Positions 25,530 through 38,079 of a stretch of 64,000 nt of DNA are shown here, one piece after another. The notes beneath the pieces are model-generated. The model did not search any database, was not told the DNA's origin, and was given only the letters and a program-made list of their open reading frames with translations. How positions within the stretch are numbered: the stretch's first letter is position 1; the number at the start of each line of letters is the position of its first letter. The position numbers were made by a program, and so were the translations under genes. Origin of the DNA: Sinotaia quadrata (Eukaryota > Mollusca > Gastropoda > Architaenioglossa > Viviparidae); NCBI GenBank assembly GCA_028829895.1, contig CM054184.1, forward strand, positions 20,935,701 to 20,999,700. Reading direction: 5' to 3'.

Positions 25530-25620
25530 CATCCATCCATCCATCCATCCATCCATCCATTTATCTATCCATCCATCCATCCATCTATCTATCTATCTAT
25601 CCATCCATCCATCCATCTCT
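25340..25620. repeat. CTAT / CCAT / CTTT tetranucleotide microsatellite
   Basis: Alternating blocks of perfect tetranucleotides over 280 bp, directly 3' of the LTR fragment. Confidence 0.97.
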
Positions 25621-25669
25621 TCATTATCTCATTATAACTAGTAATAATTGTGTATACGTTTCAGTTTAC

Positions 25670-25950
25670 CCGCTTTCTTTTACTATGAGTAATTGAATGA
25701 AATCTTTTGTCGATACGGTATGTTTGTCTTTCTTTTACTATGAGTAATTGAATGAAATCTTTTGTCGATATGGTATGTTTGTCTTTCTTTTACTATGAGT
25801 AATTGAAATGAAAATCTTTTGTCGATATGGTATATTTGTCTTTCTTATGACTAATTGAATGAAATCTTTTGTCGATATGGTATATTTGTCTTTCTTATGA
25901 GCAATTGAATGAAATCTTTTGTCGATATGGTATGTTTGTCTTTCTTTTTC
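25670..25950. repeat. About 56-bp tandem repeat, 5 copies
   Basis: ATTGAATGAAATCTTTTGTC plus GATATGGTATGTTTGTCTTTC; variation is mainly small deletions. Confidence 0.93.
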
Positions 25951-26499
25951 ATTCATTTATATGCGCATTAACAAGACAGTAATATAACTTAGTACTTAAT
26001 GAGCTAGCATCTTCGTGGGGCCAAACGGAAATAGCATTTTAAGGAAGCGTGTTTATCTTAAGGAAAGTGGTGTGAAGTACAGTCACACATCCTGACTAAA
26101 AACACTTTAATCAAACTTTGTAACGTCTCTTGTACAACAATGACATTTTATATGTATTGAGTGCTGTCTGCAACGTCCTTGTCAACTAAAGGCGCTTTGT
26201 TAGCACTCAGTGTTGTTCTGTTGTTTGTAGTGTCTTTTGTATACAATGAGTGTCGTGCTGAATTAGTCGGCGACAGACATATTTGTTATTTCTGAAAAGG
26301 GTTCTTTCTGTATTTAGAATCATTTGAGAATGCGAGTTAAAATGTATGTTTGGAGTTAGTGAATATTATATGTTTACGACTACTTGGTAGTACAAACACA
26401 CATACACACATACAAACATTTACACTTTGCATCCAATCGTCCATTTAATTTACTCATCGTCTCATTTTGTTTGTGTGACAATACACCCATTTGTTACTG

Positions 26500-26504
<5 letters not shown>

Positions 26505-26549
<45 letters not shown>
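26505..26549. repeat. (ATT)n tract, 3' tail of the minus-strand LINE copy
   Basis: About 15 ATT units; read on the minus strand this is an (AAT)n tail at the element's 3' end. Confidence 0.93.
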
Positions 26550-26984
26550 GCCTCTTTCCACGACTTCTATTTGACTGTCGATTGTGATCCAAGGTCTCGG
26601 AATCTTACCAAGATTCTGGGAGATCCAAGGTTTTACGGAGGATGTGGGCACTTCCGAGGAGCGCTGCTTTGAGTAGTGGAGCGAGTCTGTGGTTTCCAGG
26701 GAGTTTATTCAGGTAGCCTTCCAATTCAGATGTTATGTTCCCCAAGGCTCCTGTCACTATAGGTATCACTTCTGCTTTTACATTCCACAGTCTCTGAATT
26801 TCTATTCTAAGGTCTTGGTATTTTTCAATATTTCTCTTTCTTTTGTTTTTATGTTTTTATCACTTGGAACAACGACATCAATGATTGTTACTGTTCTGTT
26901 TGACTTATTGAGAACTACAATGTCTGGTCTTCGTGCAGGAATCACCCGATCTGTTCTTATCTCGAGGTCCCACAGTATTTTGAC

Positions 26985-26985
<1 letters not shown>
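26550..26985 (-). mobile_element. Non-LTR retrotransposon 3' end, copy 2 (5'-truncated)
   Basis: Minus strand encodes, with frameshifts, the C-terminal part of a restriction-like-endonuclease LINE: ILWDLEIRTDRVIPARRPDI, VTIIDVVVPSD, then a GALG segment and a LPESW end. RPD..D with the following lysine-rich part fits the R2/R4/Dong-type endonuclease. Almost identical to 27020-27450. It is a dead copy. Confidence 0.82.

Positions 26986-27019
<34 letters not shown>
26986..27019. repeat. (ATT)n tract between the two LINE copies
   Basis: About 11 ATT units; the 3' tail of copy 1 and the 5' junction of copy 2. Confidence 0.92.
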
Positions 27020-27022
<3 letters not shown>

Positions 27023-28000
27023 CCTCTTTCCACGACTTCTGTTTGACTGTCGGTTGTGATCCAAGGTCTCGAAATCTTACCAAGATTCTGGGAGATCCAA
27101 GGTTTTACGGAGGATGTGGGCACTTCCGAGAAGTGCTGCTTTGAGTAGTGGAGCGAGTCTGTGGTTTCCAGGGAGTTTATTCAGGTAGTCTTCCAATTCA
27201 GATGTTATGTTCCCCAAGGCTCCTATCACTAAAGGTATCACTTCTGCTTTTACATTCCACAGTCTCTGAATTTCTAATCTGAGGTCTTGGTATTTTTCTA
27301 CTTTCTTTCTACTTTTCTTTCTTTTGTTTTTATGTTTCTATCACTTGGAACAGCGACATCAATGATTGTTACTGTTCTGTTGGACTTACAATGTCTGGTC
27401 TTCGTGCAGGAATCACCCGATTTGTTCTTATCTCGAAGTCCCACAGTATTTTGACTTCTTCTGTTTCGGTGACTGCTTCTGGTTGGTTCATCCATGCTCT
27501 TTCAGGGGTTTTTATGCCATAGTTCTCACACAGATTTCTATGTATGTGTTTTGCAACTTCGTTGTGTCGTTTGGTGTATTCTGTTCCAGCCAGAACCTGA
27601 CATCTAGATAGTATGTGCTCTGTTGTCTCATCCATGGATTTGCAGTCTACATTTGGAATCATTTGAAATTTTCATGATTTTCGTTTTGTGTGATTTGGTG
27701 TTGAGTGCTTGATCTTGTGCAGCTGTTATGAGTGCTTCTGTTTCTGCTTTCAATCCTGCCTCTTTCAACCATTTGTTCGTTGATTGCTTTGTTGATATTT
27801 CGTCAGCTTGTCGCACATACTGGCCTTACAGAGGTTCCTGGCTCCAGGTATGTGCTAGTTCTTGCTTCGTTGTTTTCTACCATGTTTCTTTGTCTGTTTC
27901 TGGGGGTTGGAATAGTCCACTCATCTTTACTGCTTCTATCAGTGGATCATCTTTGCTGTTATTCCAGATGTAGACCACAAGGCCAATGACTTCTCCTTCA
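27020..28000 (-). mobile_element. Non-LTR retrotransposon 3' end, copy 1 (longer, frameshifted)
   Basis: Minus-strand fragments read TEALITAAQDQALNTK, a CCHC finger (CRLCKSMDETTEHILSRC across a frameshift), YTKRHNEVAKHIHRNLC, then VKILWDFEIRTNRVIPARRPDI and IIDVAVPSD. These are hallmarks of the C-terminal finger plus restriction-like endonuclease of R2/R4/Dong-type elements. The RT domain is absent (5' truncation), and frameshifts near 27370 and 27660 make it non-functional. Confidence 0.88.
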
Positions 28001-28044
28001 ATTATTATTATTGTTATTGTTATTATTATTATTATTATTATTAT
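28001..28044. repeat. (ATT)n / (GTT) tract at the LINE-LTR junction
   Basis: About 14 units with two GTT variants, between the 5' truncation point of LINE copy 1 and the end of the next LTR. Confidence 0.92.
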
Positions 28045-28045
28045 C

Positions 28046-29286
28046 CATAACTAATTACAAGTGATTGAGAAAGACAGACGCTTTACTGTTACCAATATTT
28101 TGTAGGTGGAAACTTCTTACTGAAGGAGTAATAAATCCGTCTTTAATTATATTTAATGAGCCCCGTTCACCCACTGTCACTCCAACATATAGTTTAATAA
28201 TATGTGTAAGAAGGTTAATAAGTTAAACAATAAATTTGTTAAATCAACAATCAAATATACATATGACAAATACAATGAAAAGGTTATTTGACCACATGTT
28301 GCAGAATATCCCAACACTATACATACCTCAAGATTAATAATCTAGGCACATGTTGCAGAATATCCCAACACTATACATACCTCAAGATTAATCTAGGCAC
28401 ATGTTCGCGGTTATTAACTTTTCAAGTAGGCAACCAACGTCTAACACTCCTTTTTGCTAGAAACTTCCATATTGGAGTGAGATTCATTTATGTACGCACA
28501 CAAACAGGGAGCAGTGAACCATCACACCTGCCATACTCTAGGATGGAAACTTCTCGAATCCACCACAAGCGTGCAAAGAATAAAAGGGAAACAAATTCCT
28601 GCTCCTTTTTGAAACAGCGTATGAGAGCAATGCTAAGTTTCAAGTTTAATATCTCTTTTCTTTATTCTTTCTTATAACCATTCTCAACTTACAATCCTGC
28701 AACAGTATTTATTAGCCAGATACACACGTGCAACATAATAAATACAACATAATCAATTAAGAATGCGTTTCTGCTAGAAACAATGTCATGTGTTTAACAT
28801 ATTACAAACAAGTATCATAATTCACAACTGTAGACTTTTCGCATAATACATCTTTACAAATATTAACAAATATATTATATCAATAAATAAGTGTACGAAA
28901 TATTTCTAAGTCTGTTCTATTTCATTCAATCAGCTAACTCACCATTAAGCTAACACTTACCTTTTGATGACCAGACGAGTTGCATCAAAATCATAGTGAT
29001 TAGAATAAACAATATTCTTCAACAGGTATGTTTGGGTCTCTACCCATTGGCTAGTTCATTATTTGTAAACCTTAAACAATTGGATAGCAAGAATGACTCT
29101 TCCACTGTAGACTAGTTTGGATTAAATCACAAGTTCTAGTATATTCTTTACCTGAGTTGTTATTTTAACTCTGGTACTTACAAAATCTTGTCATGCACAG
29201 TTTTGAAGGTCATTTCACATTGACATTTAATAAAGTATATAATAATTAAGTTTTAAAATAGGGACAAGCACATTTACTCTGCCACA
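28046..29286 (-). mobile_element. LTR of a Ty3/gypsy-type element, minus orientation
   Basis: Read on the minus strand it starts TGTGGCAGAGTAAATG at 29286 and runs about 1.24 kb. It contains CTAATAAATACTGTTGCAGG, an internal 51-bp duplication (28300-28405) and the 3' block shared with 21240-21450. The position directly 3' of internal element sequence (29287-29690) marks it as the 3' LTR. Confidence 0.75.
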
Positions 29287-30640
29287 TCCACCCATTCTGA
29301 AATGTTAACCATCATGTTAACATCTGCTCTACTAGGAGTAAATTTCAAAAAAATTTCCGGTGAACACTTCACCATAACAATAAACAAATAACTATTCATG
29401 AAACATTAAAATATTTCAGTTTTAAGACATACGAATAATTAATTCAACACAGTTTTAGTAATAAAAGATTAATAATTCAATATTATTCAATAATCATTGA
29501 GCATTAAATATCAAGCAACAAATTAATTTCTCCCATCTTAAGTTGGAACATGACCAGTCAATATCTCTATACTTAAAGAGATATAAGCACAAATTATCAC
29601 GTATAATCACTATATTTTCCTTTGTTATAAGTTAGAGACATGACCTCTTACATCTATACACATAATGAAATACAAATGCAAATCATATGCAAAAAATTAA
29701 TATCATTATTTCTTTTCTTCTTATCATAGACGAATACAACATATATACATGTTGGCGTCATTTAAACGAACTCTGGTTAAAATTTATTTCTTCTCTCTAC
29801 AGCACAGAGAATACAAGTCTATAAACACAGATCTCAGAGCAATTTACAGGGAGATTCGTACACTGGAATCTTTATCCTTCTGTTTCTACTGCTCTGGGTG
29901 TTGTTGGTGCTTTTCATTCTGTTGTTTAGGCATCAATGGCTCATTAACTGGTCTGTGTAGTTAAAGGTTATGCCTAGCTGTCATATTAGCATGTATCCTG
30001 TATATTTCTTTGTACCCGTCATTGGAGTAACTGGAGTCTATTAAAGACCATATTGCCTTGTCCCTTCATATCTATCACTAACCGAGAGAGACATAAATTG
30101 TCTGGTAGACCTAATGTTATTTGCACATTGCTCAGAACTCAACACATAGTCCTCAGAATTTTCCTTCTTCCTATTGAAGGAATGAAAATGAAATTTTATG
30201 TTCGCTTCCTGAATCCTAACCACTCCTTCACTTTTCTTTAAACTATCTTCCTGTATCTCTAGTTGATTTAAGCCAAATTCTTTGTTTCTTTTATCTTTGG
30301 CTTCTAACCGTTTCTCTTGCAATGCAAGCTCTTTCTGGTCTTTCTCTCATTCACGCTTGTCTTTTATTTCTATTTCTTCTCATTTCTGGTCCCTTTCATC
30401 CTTTAGCCTTTCTTCACTTTCCTTTCTTTCAATCTGTAATCTCATTTCTTTTTCATCTCTTTCAATCTTTAATCTTTTATCACTTTCCACATTTTTTTAT
30501 TTCTATTTCTGTCTGGTCCTTTATAACCGTTGTAATATAGTCTTGAGGTTTACCTGCTGAGACGTCTACTATTTTGGCCATTGCTGTCCCATCCTGTGTC
30601 CATCTTATTCTATCTTCCGATGTAATTTCAATTTTTAATT
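29287..30640 (-). mobile_element. Internal region of the minus-strand LTR element, with gag remnant
   Basis: Between two LTR sequences. A start MAKIVDVSAGKPQDY at 30581 (minus) is followed by a charged coiled-coil stretch (ERDEKEMRLQIERKESEERL) broken by stops, then LALQEKRLEAKDKRNKEFGL down to 30041. That layout is typical of invertebrate Ty3/gypsy gag. The pol genes are missing, and 29287-29690 is the 3' untranslated segment also found at 34620-34994 on the plus strand. Confidence 0.72.
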
Positions 30641-31042
30641 TGTAAAACTAACTCTACCATGGTAACACACAAACCTAGAGTACAGTTGAGCTATCTGATT
30701 TACAAAAGTATATACACAGTCTCACTCTCAGCAACTAGTATAGCACTTAATCTAGTTACTTAAGATAAACAGCAGTATAAAGAATAATATATGTTTACAC
30801 ATTAAATTACAAATATAATCTATCAGTAACTAAGTGTACGAACTATTTTTAATTCCATTCTCTCTTATTCAATCAGTTAACTCACCATTAAGCTAACACT
30901 CATCTCTTCAGGTCTGTACTTGAGTTACTTCTAATCAAAGTAATTAGAACTTTCTTCAACAGGTAAGATTCGGTCTCTATCCATTTGCTAGTTTGCTATA
31001 ACTAAGTTTTAAAATAGGGACAAGCAAATTTACTCAGCCACA
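30641..31042 (-). mobile_element. 5' LTR portion of the minus-strand element
   Basis: The reverse complement starts TGTGGCTGAGTAAATTTGCT at 31042 and follows the LTR, with an internal deletion, through TTAGCTTAATGGTGAGTTA. It then diverges before the gag start. Confidence 0.68.
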
Positions 31043-32345
31043 GTTTGATACGGAATGTATATAATTGCTTAAGATTTTTCCTCAAATAAATATGTTTATA
31101 CATACATCGTATACACAAACAAGTAAAAGTTTCGGTTTTCATTGTTGTTTGTTTGTATGAGTGTATGTGTGTATTTTATAAGTGTGTTCATATGTGAGTG
31201 TGTTTGTATATGTGTGGTTGTGTGTTTATTTCTATGTGTGTACATACGCGTGCATATATTTTCCAGGAACTACAGAAATGTTTCAGAAAAAATATTTGCA
31301 TACCTCAACATCTCGTGTAGAAGAGATATAAAACTCTTTTGTTTGGACGCTGTGTCGAAATATCAGAGACATCATGGAAAAAGTTATTTTTATAGTTGTT
31401 ATTTACTTTGTTTTGCTTTTTGTTGTTTACAATTAAAAATGTATTATTCTGGTTTTTATTTATTATTTGGTGCGCATGTCAAGGTCTTGATGACGTCACT
31501 CCACATGCTGACGTGGAAAACTATATCGAAAGTCTTTGCGCTTTCGTCATTGTAATATTTTACCACTAACATCGGTTCCTTTATTCTGTTGATGCGACAT
31601 TAGGCAGCTACACCAAACAAATCTTCATTGTAATTGTACGAAATAAACAGTCCAGAGCTCAAAATTGGAGCGCTGACGTTACATTTGACGAGAGAGAGAC
31701 ATCTGGAAGGATGGGTCCACAAATACATACATATTGTCATAGTAATTATAGTCACAAAATGTACATGCATATATCTATTCATAATATCAGAATGTAGCAC
31801 AACATACACCTGTACCTATTACTAATAAGATAATGGAAGTAGAAATATTAAATTGCAAACATAGGTAATAAGAGAACACGTTTTCTATTATTATTTCAGT
31901 AACTGGGGTCTGTGGAAAGGAAACAAAATTATGCAAAGAAAACGGTCGTTTAAATTATTTGTCTTAGGAAAAGTGAACTACAAGAAGCATCTTTCGTCAA
32001 TATTTCAAGTTTTAAAATTAAATAAATAAAAGTAAAATTGAATAAGACTTGTATATAATTATTTATTTATCTTTTGAACGAAAATGTTTATAGCAATCTA
32101 AATTTCTTTGTTTCCTCCCCTCCTTCTCGACACCCATCTAGATAATGAATATAAAATATAGCGAGAAAAATAATATTTAAAGGTTTGATATTACATATAT
32201 TATCAAGGTAAGTATGTATGTAAAAACTTTCAAATATAAAGAAACCAGTAACACTATTTTATTTTTGCATTATTTTACAGACTTTGAAAATATATTTTAA
32301 GAACTTTAATATTGTATCTATTTTTTTCTTTTTCGATGCCTTAAA
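31043..32345. other. Unassigned intergenic sequence
   Basis: Low-complexity TGTGTATTT near 31150-31250; otherwise unique AT-rich DNA. The 137-codon + frame at 31142-31555 starts in the TG-rich repeat and shows no domain. Confidence 0.45.
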
Positions 32346-32349
32346 ATAT

Positions 32350-32760
32350 AAATCTTTATAAAGCTAGAGACGTCACTTTAAATCCTGCTGTAGGTTATCT
32401 GTTTGCAATATGTGTTTATACCTTTAAGATTTTGGCTTGGTAGACTTCACTTCTAACCATGTCTTTATAAAGTGTTAAGACATTATATTCAATACCTTTA
32501 AGATATGGCTTTAAAGACTTCACTTGTAACAAGTCTGTATTTGGCCTTTGGTTTATTAACTTTAAAGACGTCACTTGTAACAAGTCTATATTTGGCCTTT
32601 GTTTTATTGACCTTAAAGACGTCACATTTAAGCAAGCCTTTGTGTAGCCTTTGTTTATTGAATTTAAAGGTATCACCTTGTAAACAAGCCTTTGATTTAT
32701 TGAATTTAAAGAGGACTTGTAACCAAGTCTTTGCGTAGCCTCTGATTTATTGATGTTCGA
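32350..32760. repeat. About 52-bp degenerate tandem array, 6-7 copies
   Basis: TTTAAAGACGTCACTTGTAA and CAAGTCTATATTTGGCCTTTG recur with indels. Confidence 0.88.
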
Positions 32761-33379
32761 GACATCGTTGAAAATCGTGTCTTGGGTAACAGGTCAGTAG
32801 GCACACAATAAGGAAATATTCATCACACAGCGGAAATTTTATCTGATTGGTTGTTTAATTCACTCTGATGTGGGAGGTGGGGGGGAACAACTTGTGCGAA
32901 ACTCAAGTCTTTCAGTCGTCATTCAGCTGTTTCATGGGTTGGGGAAATCCAAACCTGTTGGTGAGAAGTTAGTCTTTTCTCTTATTTTGGTGAGTAGTGA
33001 GTCTTTTCTCTTATTTTGGTGAGTAGAATTCCGAGAGGATCTAAAATTAACTTGGGTTTATTAATTTATTTATGCATACGTTTATTAATTAAATCAATCA
33101 ACCTACGTAAGTTTATATTTAAATATAAATTTTGAATGTATACATCTTTGACCAGAGGAAAATTGTTTTTGTAAAATGAACAAAATGTCGACCGGGTCAT
33201 GCGGAATGAAAGCACGGCTCTAGTAATACAGAAAACGGCAGATTTTTTTTACATTTTAAGCTATTAAAATCATCATTCTGGGCTGGAAGGCCAACTGAAA
33301 AAGTGTAATTCTGGTATAAAGTCTTGGTTTTTTAACAGACTGAGCGAGGTGAAACAAGTACCAGACAGACGGAACAATA

Positions 33380-33545
33380 TAACGTTCTAGACTGACTGAA
33401 TAGTGTAAAGTTCTAGACAGATACAATAGTATTAAGTTCTAAGCAGATCGAATAGTATTCGCTTCTAGACAGACAGAATAGAATTCACTTCTAGAGTGAA
33501 TAGCATAAAGTTCTAGACTGAATAGCATAAAGTTCTAGATTTGAC
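33380..33545. repeat. About 24-33 bp degenerate repeat
   Basis: GTTCTAGACAGACAGAATAG-like units just upstream of the pol remnant. Confidence 0.75.
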
Positions 33546-33589
33546 TTGACAAAACAGTAGCAGTTGTTTTCACTAAGATGATGAAATTA

Positions 33590-34994
33590 GCGAACCCATG
33601 AAAGAGGATTCTGTCTCTAACTTCATGGATGACATTTTGGGGGCTACCCAGTCTCTGGAAGAGTACATGTGAGTGTTACAGAAGTTATTCTAGCTTAAAG
33701 GAATTTAACCTTACTGCTCTACCAACCAAATGCTTTTTAAACTTGAATATTTGGGCCACACAGTGGGACAAGGCCTCCTTATGGCCATAGGCATCAAAAG
33801 TAAGACAATACAAAGAGATAGAGAGACCCATCTCCAAGACAAAAATTAAATCCATTTTGGGGTTGGCCAGTTACTATAGAAAATTTATTCCCAAGTTCAG
33901 TGCCATCACCAAACCACTCATTTATTTCATGAGGAAAGGCAAACCTGATATAGTGATTTGGAATGAGGATATGTAATTCCAGCTTTGCTTGTTTGAAAGA
34001 TTGCCTGTTGAGAGCTCGTGTTCTCCATTTGCCTGATTTCAATGAAGAATTCATACTCAGAACAGATGCACGTAATACAGGGCTAGGTGCTGTGCTGATG
34101 CAGAAATACGGTGATATTCTGTATCTAGTAGCCTACACCAATTGTACATTAAATGCGGCTGAACAGAATTACTCAACTTCAAATGTCTCAGAATTGTGTC
34201 GGCAGTCCAGAAATTCCAAACCTACCTTTATGGCAAGCATTTTATCATTTTGTCAACCTCTCACCTCTTAGCTCACTCAACGAAGGCAGACAGGCGTTTG
34301 AACATGGGTCATTACTACCACAACAGTATAGATATACTGTGGAAGTCATCAAGGACACTGACAATATAGGGGCCGGCTATTTGTCCAGAGTAGTAGATAT
34401 GGAAGTGTAAGAGTCCAGTACGTAAGTCTCTGTAAATGCTGTGAGATCTTTATGTGTAAATATTTTGTATCTTCTCTCTGGTAGAGAGGAAAGCATGATT
34501 GTATCCAGAGTTTATTTACATAATGCTAATATGATTGTGTTGTATGTTGTATCTTCCTATCACAAGGAGAGAAAAAATTATCATAATGATTTTTGCAGAT
34601 GATTTGAGTTTGTATTCCTTAAGTGTAGAGATGTAAGTTTCATGTCTCTAACTTATAACAAAGAAAATTATGGAGATTTTCGTGATAAAGTGTCCTTATA
34701 TTTCTTTAAGTCAGTGGAGACATAACGGTTCATGTTCACGAGAGAAATTAATATGATATTTGATATTTTAATGCTCAGTGATTATATTTTATTGAGGCAA
34801 GTAAAATTATATTATCTTTGTTTCTAAACATTTTGAATTAACTCTGTGTGTGTCTTAAAACTGACATAGAAGTTTGGTCTTGTGAGTAGTTATTCATTTC
34901 ATATTATGGTGGAAGCTTCAAATGTAATGTTTGAAATTTACTCCTAATGGAGTAGAGGTTAACAGGACGGTTAACATCTCAAAAGGATGGGGTA
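33590..34994 (+). mobile_element. Ty3/gypsy pol remnant (RT C-terminus and RNase H) with 3' UTR
   Basis: Plus-strand frames, interrupted by stops and frameshifts, show FMDD at 33622 (RT catalytic motif), ILGLASYYRKFIPKFSAI, RKGKPDIVIWNED, then RNase H start LRTDARNTGLGAVL and end YTVEVIKDTDN..YLSRV. The order is that of Ty3/gypsy RT-RNase H. No integrase follows: after the stop at 34410 comes the 3' untranslated block homologous to 29287-29690. Inactive copy. Confidence 0.85.
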
Positions 34995-35275
34995 TATGGC
35001 GGAGTAAATCTCTGCCTTGGTGTTAAATTATAAGAGTAACCCTAACTTAGGCACCCATTATGATAGTATTTTGTAAGTATTGAGTTGAAGTAAACACTTG
35101 AGAATATGCTAGAAATTGCTGATGTAATGCAAACCAGTTCCAAATCTATCATCTTCTCAACTCGAGTGTTTAATCCAAATCAGATACTTACAAAAATACC
35201 ATCAATGCCCAGGGTCGGGTTACTATGACAATTTCACAATTTAAATAATAATTATGTTTATTAACAATGATAAGC
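34995..35275. mobile_element. Two LTR fragments in inverted orientation
   Basis: 34995-35145 reads as the LTR start in plus orientation (GGCGGAGTAAATC, AGAATATGCTAGAAATTGCT). 35155-35275 reads as the same LTR segment in minus orientation (CTCAACTCGAGTGTTTAATC, ACTTACAAAAATACCATCA). Together they form a diverged hairpin-like structure. Confidence 0.72.
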
Positions 35276-36080
35276 CAATTTGAGTAATGATACTAGGAAT
35301 TGTAATAATACTAGGACTAAATAGTAAGAATACTAGAAGAACTAAATTGCATCAAACCACATGTGGACAAAATGAAGACGAGCTAAATTGGAAGAAGCCC
35401 CATACCGACTGAGCTGAAGACGAATTTAATTATAATATAGTTATTATTATTGCCTGTCACAAGTTCATGTCTGACACTGTGAGGGGGGGTGGGGTGGATC
35501 GCGGTTAATCCTTATTAGTTATCAGAATTATGCATATTATAAAATTAAATCTGATCCCACGATTCTCGCTCTACTTGCCACCCACATTTAGGCTACACAA
35601 AGTGGAACGTATCTTCCCACTAAGTCGGCTTAATCTTTCATTCTCAGCTCGCTAGCCTTCATACCTTACAGGCCCTAGCCACATCACATAGCGATGACAA
35701 AGACATTTCACTAATATTGATGACAACGTTTATCTTCACCGACAGTCGTTGAGACAACGGTCAATAATTTCACGGACAGTACTGAGAATAGCACGTACTA
35801 ATTTGCAGACAACAACTAATTCAAAATTAACAATAAATTTAATTAAAGAAAATAATATAAAAATAATATAAAAATAATGATTTAGATTCTAGAGTTGATT
35901 TTTAAAATATTTATATGAATTCTATTAAGTACACTGTCACAAAGTTCAGTAGACAGTTGAAAATTTAAATATAGATTCGTGTTACAAATCATTTTATTTT
36001 TCTACCATGACAGTCTCAAAAAGACAAAATAACAGACAGAATGATGGCTGCATTCATCGACACTCTCATACTGACGATAA
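35276..36080. other. Unassigned intergenic sequence
   Basis: Contains GAGGGGGGGTGGGGTGG at about 35481 and AT-rich unique sequence; no domain recognised. Confidence 0.45.
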
Positions 36081-36225
36081 AAAAGATCAACAACTTTCTA
36101 AAACAAAGTATTGAATAAACCTCACTCAATCATCAACTTGTGGACAATAAAGATCAACAACTTTCGACTAAAACAAAGTATTGAATAAACCTCACTCAAT
36201 CATCAACTTGTGGACAATAAGCAAT
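36080..36225. repeat. About 70-bp duplication
   Basis: AAGATCAACAACTTTC through CATCAACTTGTGGACAAT occurs twice in tandem. A second, shorter duplication (GACTTAGACTAC(A/G)CGTTACA) follows at 36455-36590. Confidence 0.9.
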
Positions 36226-36842
36226 ACAGACTACACTAATCGCTACAACTATTAATTAATCTGAAACGCCCGTGATTTATCATCTTATGATATCGAGTGG
36301 CCATAAATACTACCACGATAACCACAATCAAGGCCATACATACCAGATTTGTCTAAATCTTAGCAATACTTTATCGCATATCAATCACATGATACTGATA
36401 AGTTCAATAACTCACAATACTTACTCGCTTCTCCTATCTTATCACAAATTCGTCTTAGACTTAGACTACACGTTACACAAGAGATAGATCTAACCTAAAT
36501 AGAAAACAAAGATAATCATAGACTTAGACTACGCGTTACACAAGAGATATATCTATCCTAAACAAGAGAACAAAAATAACTTTTGAATAACTTTCCAGAA
36601 AAATACACTAGACAAAAGCAAGTTAACACACCGAGTATCTTTATAGCAAAATGTTTCACCACTTGATTTCCTTGAAGAAGAAAAAACGGCGTCAAAGTTC
36701 GAGAAGTACAAAATGTCCTAAACCGGAATCATAACTTCAGTTTAGTACCTTCCCTGAATTTCGGAAAATGGCTACTGGCGAAGAGACAACTTACAAAACG
36801 GACGTACGACAGAAAGACGAACGAAGAGCCTTGGACAGTGAG

Positions 36843-37135
36843 GTGGTGGTGGTTATGCTAATGAAATGTTTATGGTCTAGTGTTGGTGGTGGTTATGCTA
36901 ATGAAATGTTTATGGTCTAGTGTTGGTGGTGGTTATGCTAATGAAATGTTTATGGTCTAGTGTTGGTGGTGGTTATGCTAATGAAATGTTTATGGTCTAG
37001 TGTTGGTGGTGGTTATGCTAATGAAATGTTTATGGTCTAGTGTTGGTGGTGGTTATGCTAATGAAATGTTTATGGTCTAGTGTTGGTGGTGGTTATGCTA
37101 ATGAAATGTTTATGGTCTAGTGTTGTTGGTGGTTA
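36843..37135. repeat. 40-bp tandem array, about 7 copies
   Basis: Perfect or near-perfect units GTGGTGGTTATGCTAATGAA plus ATGTTTATGGTCTAGTGTTG. Confidence 0.96.
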
Positions 37136-37477
37136 TGCTAGCGATTTTTAATTCATCTCTAGACCTTGACCTTAGCCATATCGTCTTTAGACGTTCTGTT
37201 TCTGGAGAGCTCTTGACTCCAGTCAGTCTAGTGGGACTAGCCTTCCCCACTGGTCTTCTAGGGGTGGATGAGGGCCGTCAGTCCTGCAAGCAGTCTTCCA
37301 GACGTCCTACTCTTTTCCTGCAGTGAGGGGGGTGTTGGTGTTGGTGACTTGTGTAAAATCCGGCTCTCCTCAGAGCCATTTCAATTGGGTTCCGTAGGAT
37401 TTTCTGGGACCAAAAACCAAAGCGGGATAGGGGTGAAAAGAAAATAGAGAAAACAAACTGATGTTCGGTAGCAACGG

Positions 37478-37626
37478 TAGAGGTGTGGCGTTTGTTTCAT
37501 GTTGTCCTGTTGTTATGAAATAAATTCTTGTTGAGGAGGAAAACATCGATTGTAGAGGTGTGGCGTTTGTTTCATGTTGTCCTCTTGTTATGAAATAAAT
37601 TCTTGTTGAGGAGGAAAACATCGATT
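37478..37626. repeat. 75-bp tandem duplication
   Basis: TAGAGGTGTGGCGTTTGTTT at 37478 and 37553; copies differ by about one base. Confidence 0.95.
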
Positions 37627-38079
37627 TGTATAGGGTCTAATTAAGATGAAGAAATCGTCTTTGTATTCTATATTACTATATATGGTGCACCCATCTTTGG
37701 AACAGTCGTGCTGGTTTCTTACCGTAGTTATTTTGAAACCAAGGAATTGTAGAAACCCAGTGCAGTTCGAGAGGACAAAGCGAGCAAGTGCGAGAGAAAG
37801 AATGAACTTCGCGTCTTCGACAGAGAAATTCACCCCTATTTAATTTTATATATATATAGGGTGGGATAGAGAAATTCACCCGTATACTCCTACAGTAGTA
37901 ATAATAAACCATATCAGAAACCATAATTTTAAATTAATAATAATTAAATAACGATGTAGATAAAATCATTTTGTTACAGACACTAATATTCTAAGTGACC
38001 CATTGCTCGAATCAAGATTGGTATCTCAGCGGCATCGTTACATGTGGTGCTTCTTGAGTTTATTGGCCACATCTCTAAA

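Noticed and set aside
27369..27816. Host gene with a zinc-finger-like CCHC motif
   Set aside because: The motif order with the RPDI/IIDVAVP endonuclease and (AAT)n tail identifies a dead non-LTR retrotransposon.
31142..31555. 137-codon Cys-rich plus frame
   Set aside because: Its start is a TG-rich low-complexity stretch and the rest shows no conserved pattern.
37120..37326. 68-codon plus frame after the 40-bp array
   Set aside because: It starts inside the repeat, and no splice partner or domain was recognised.
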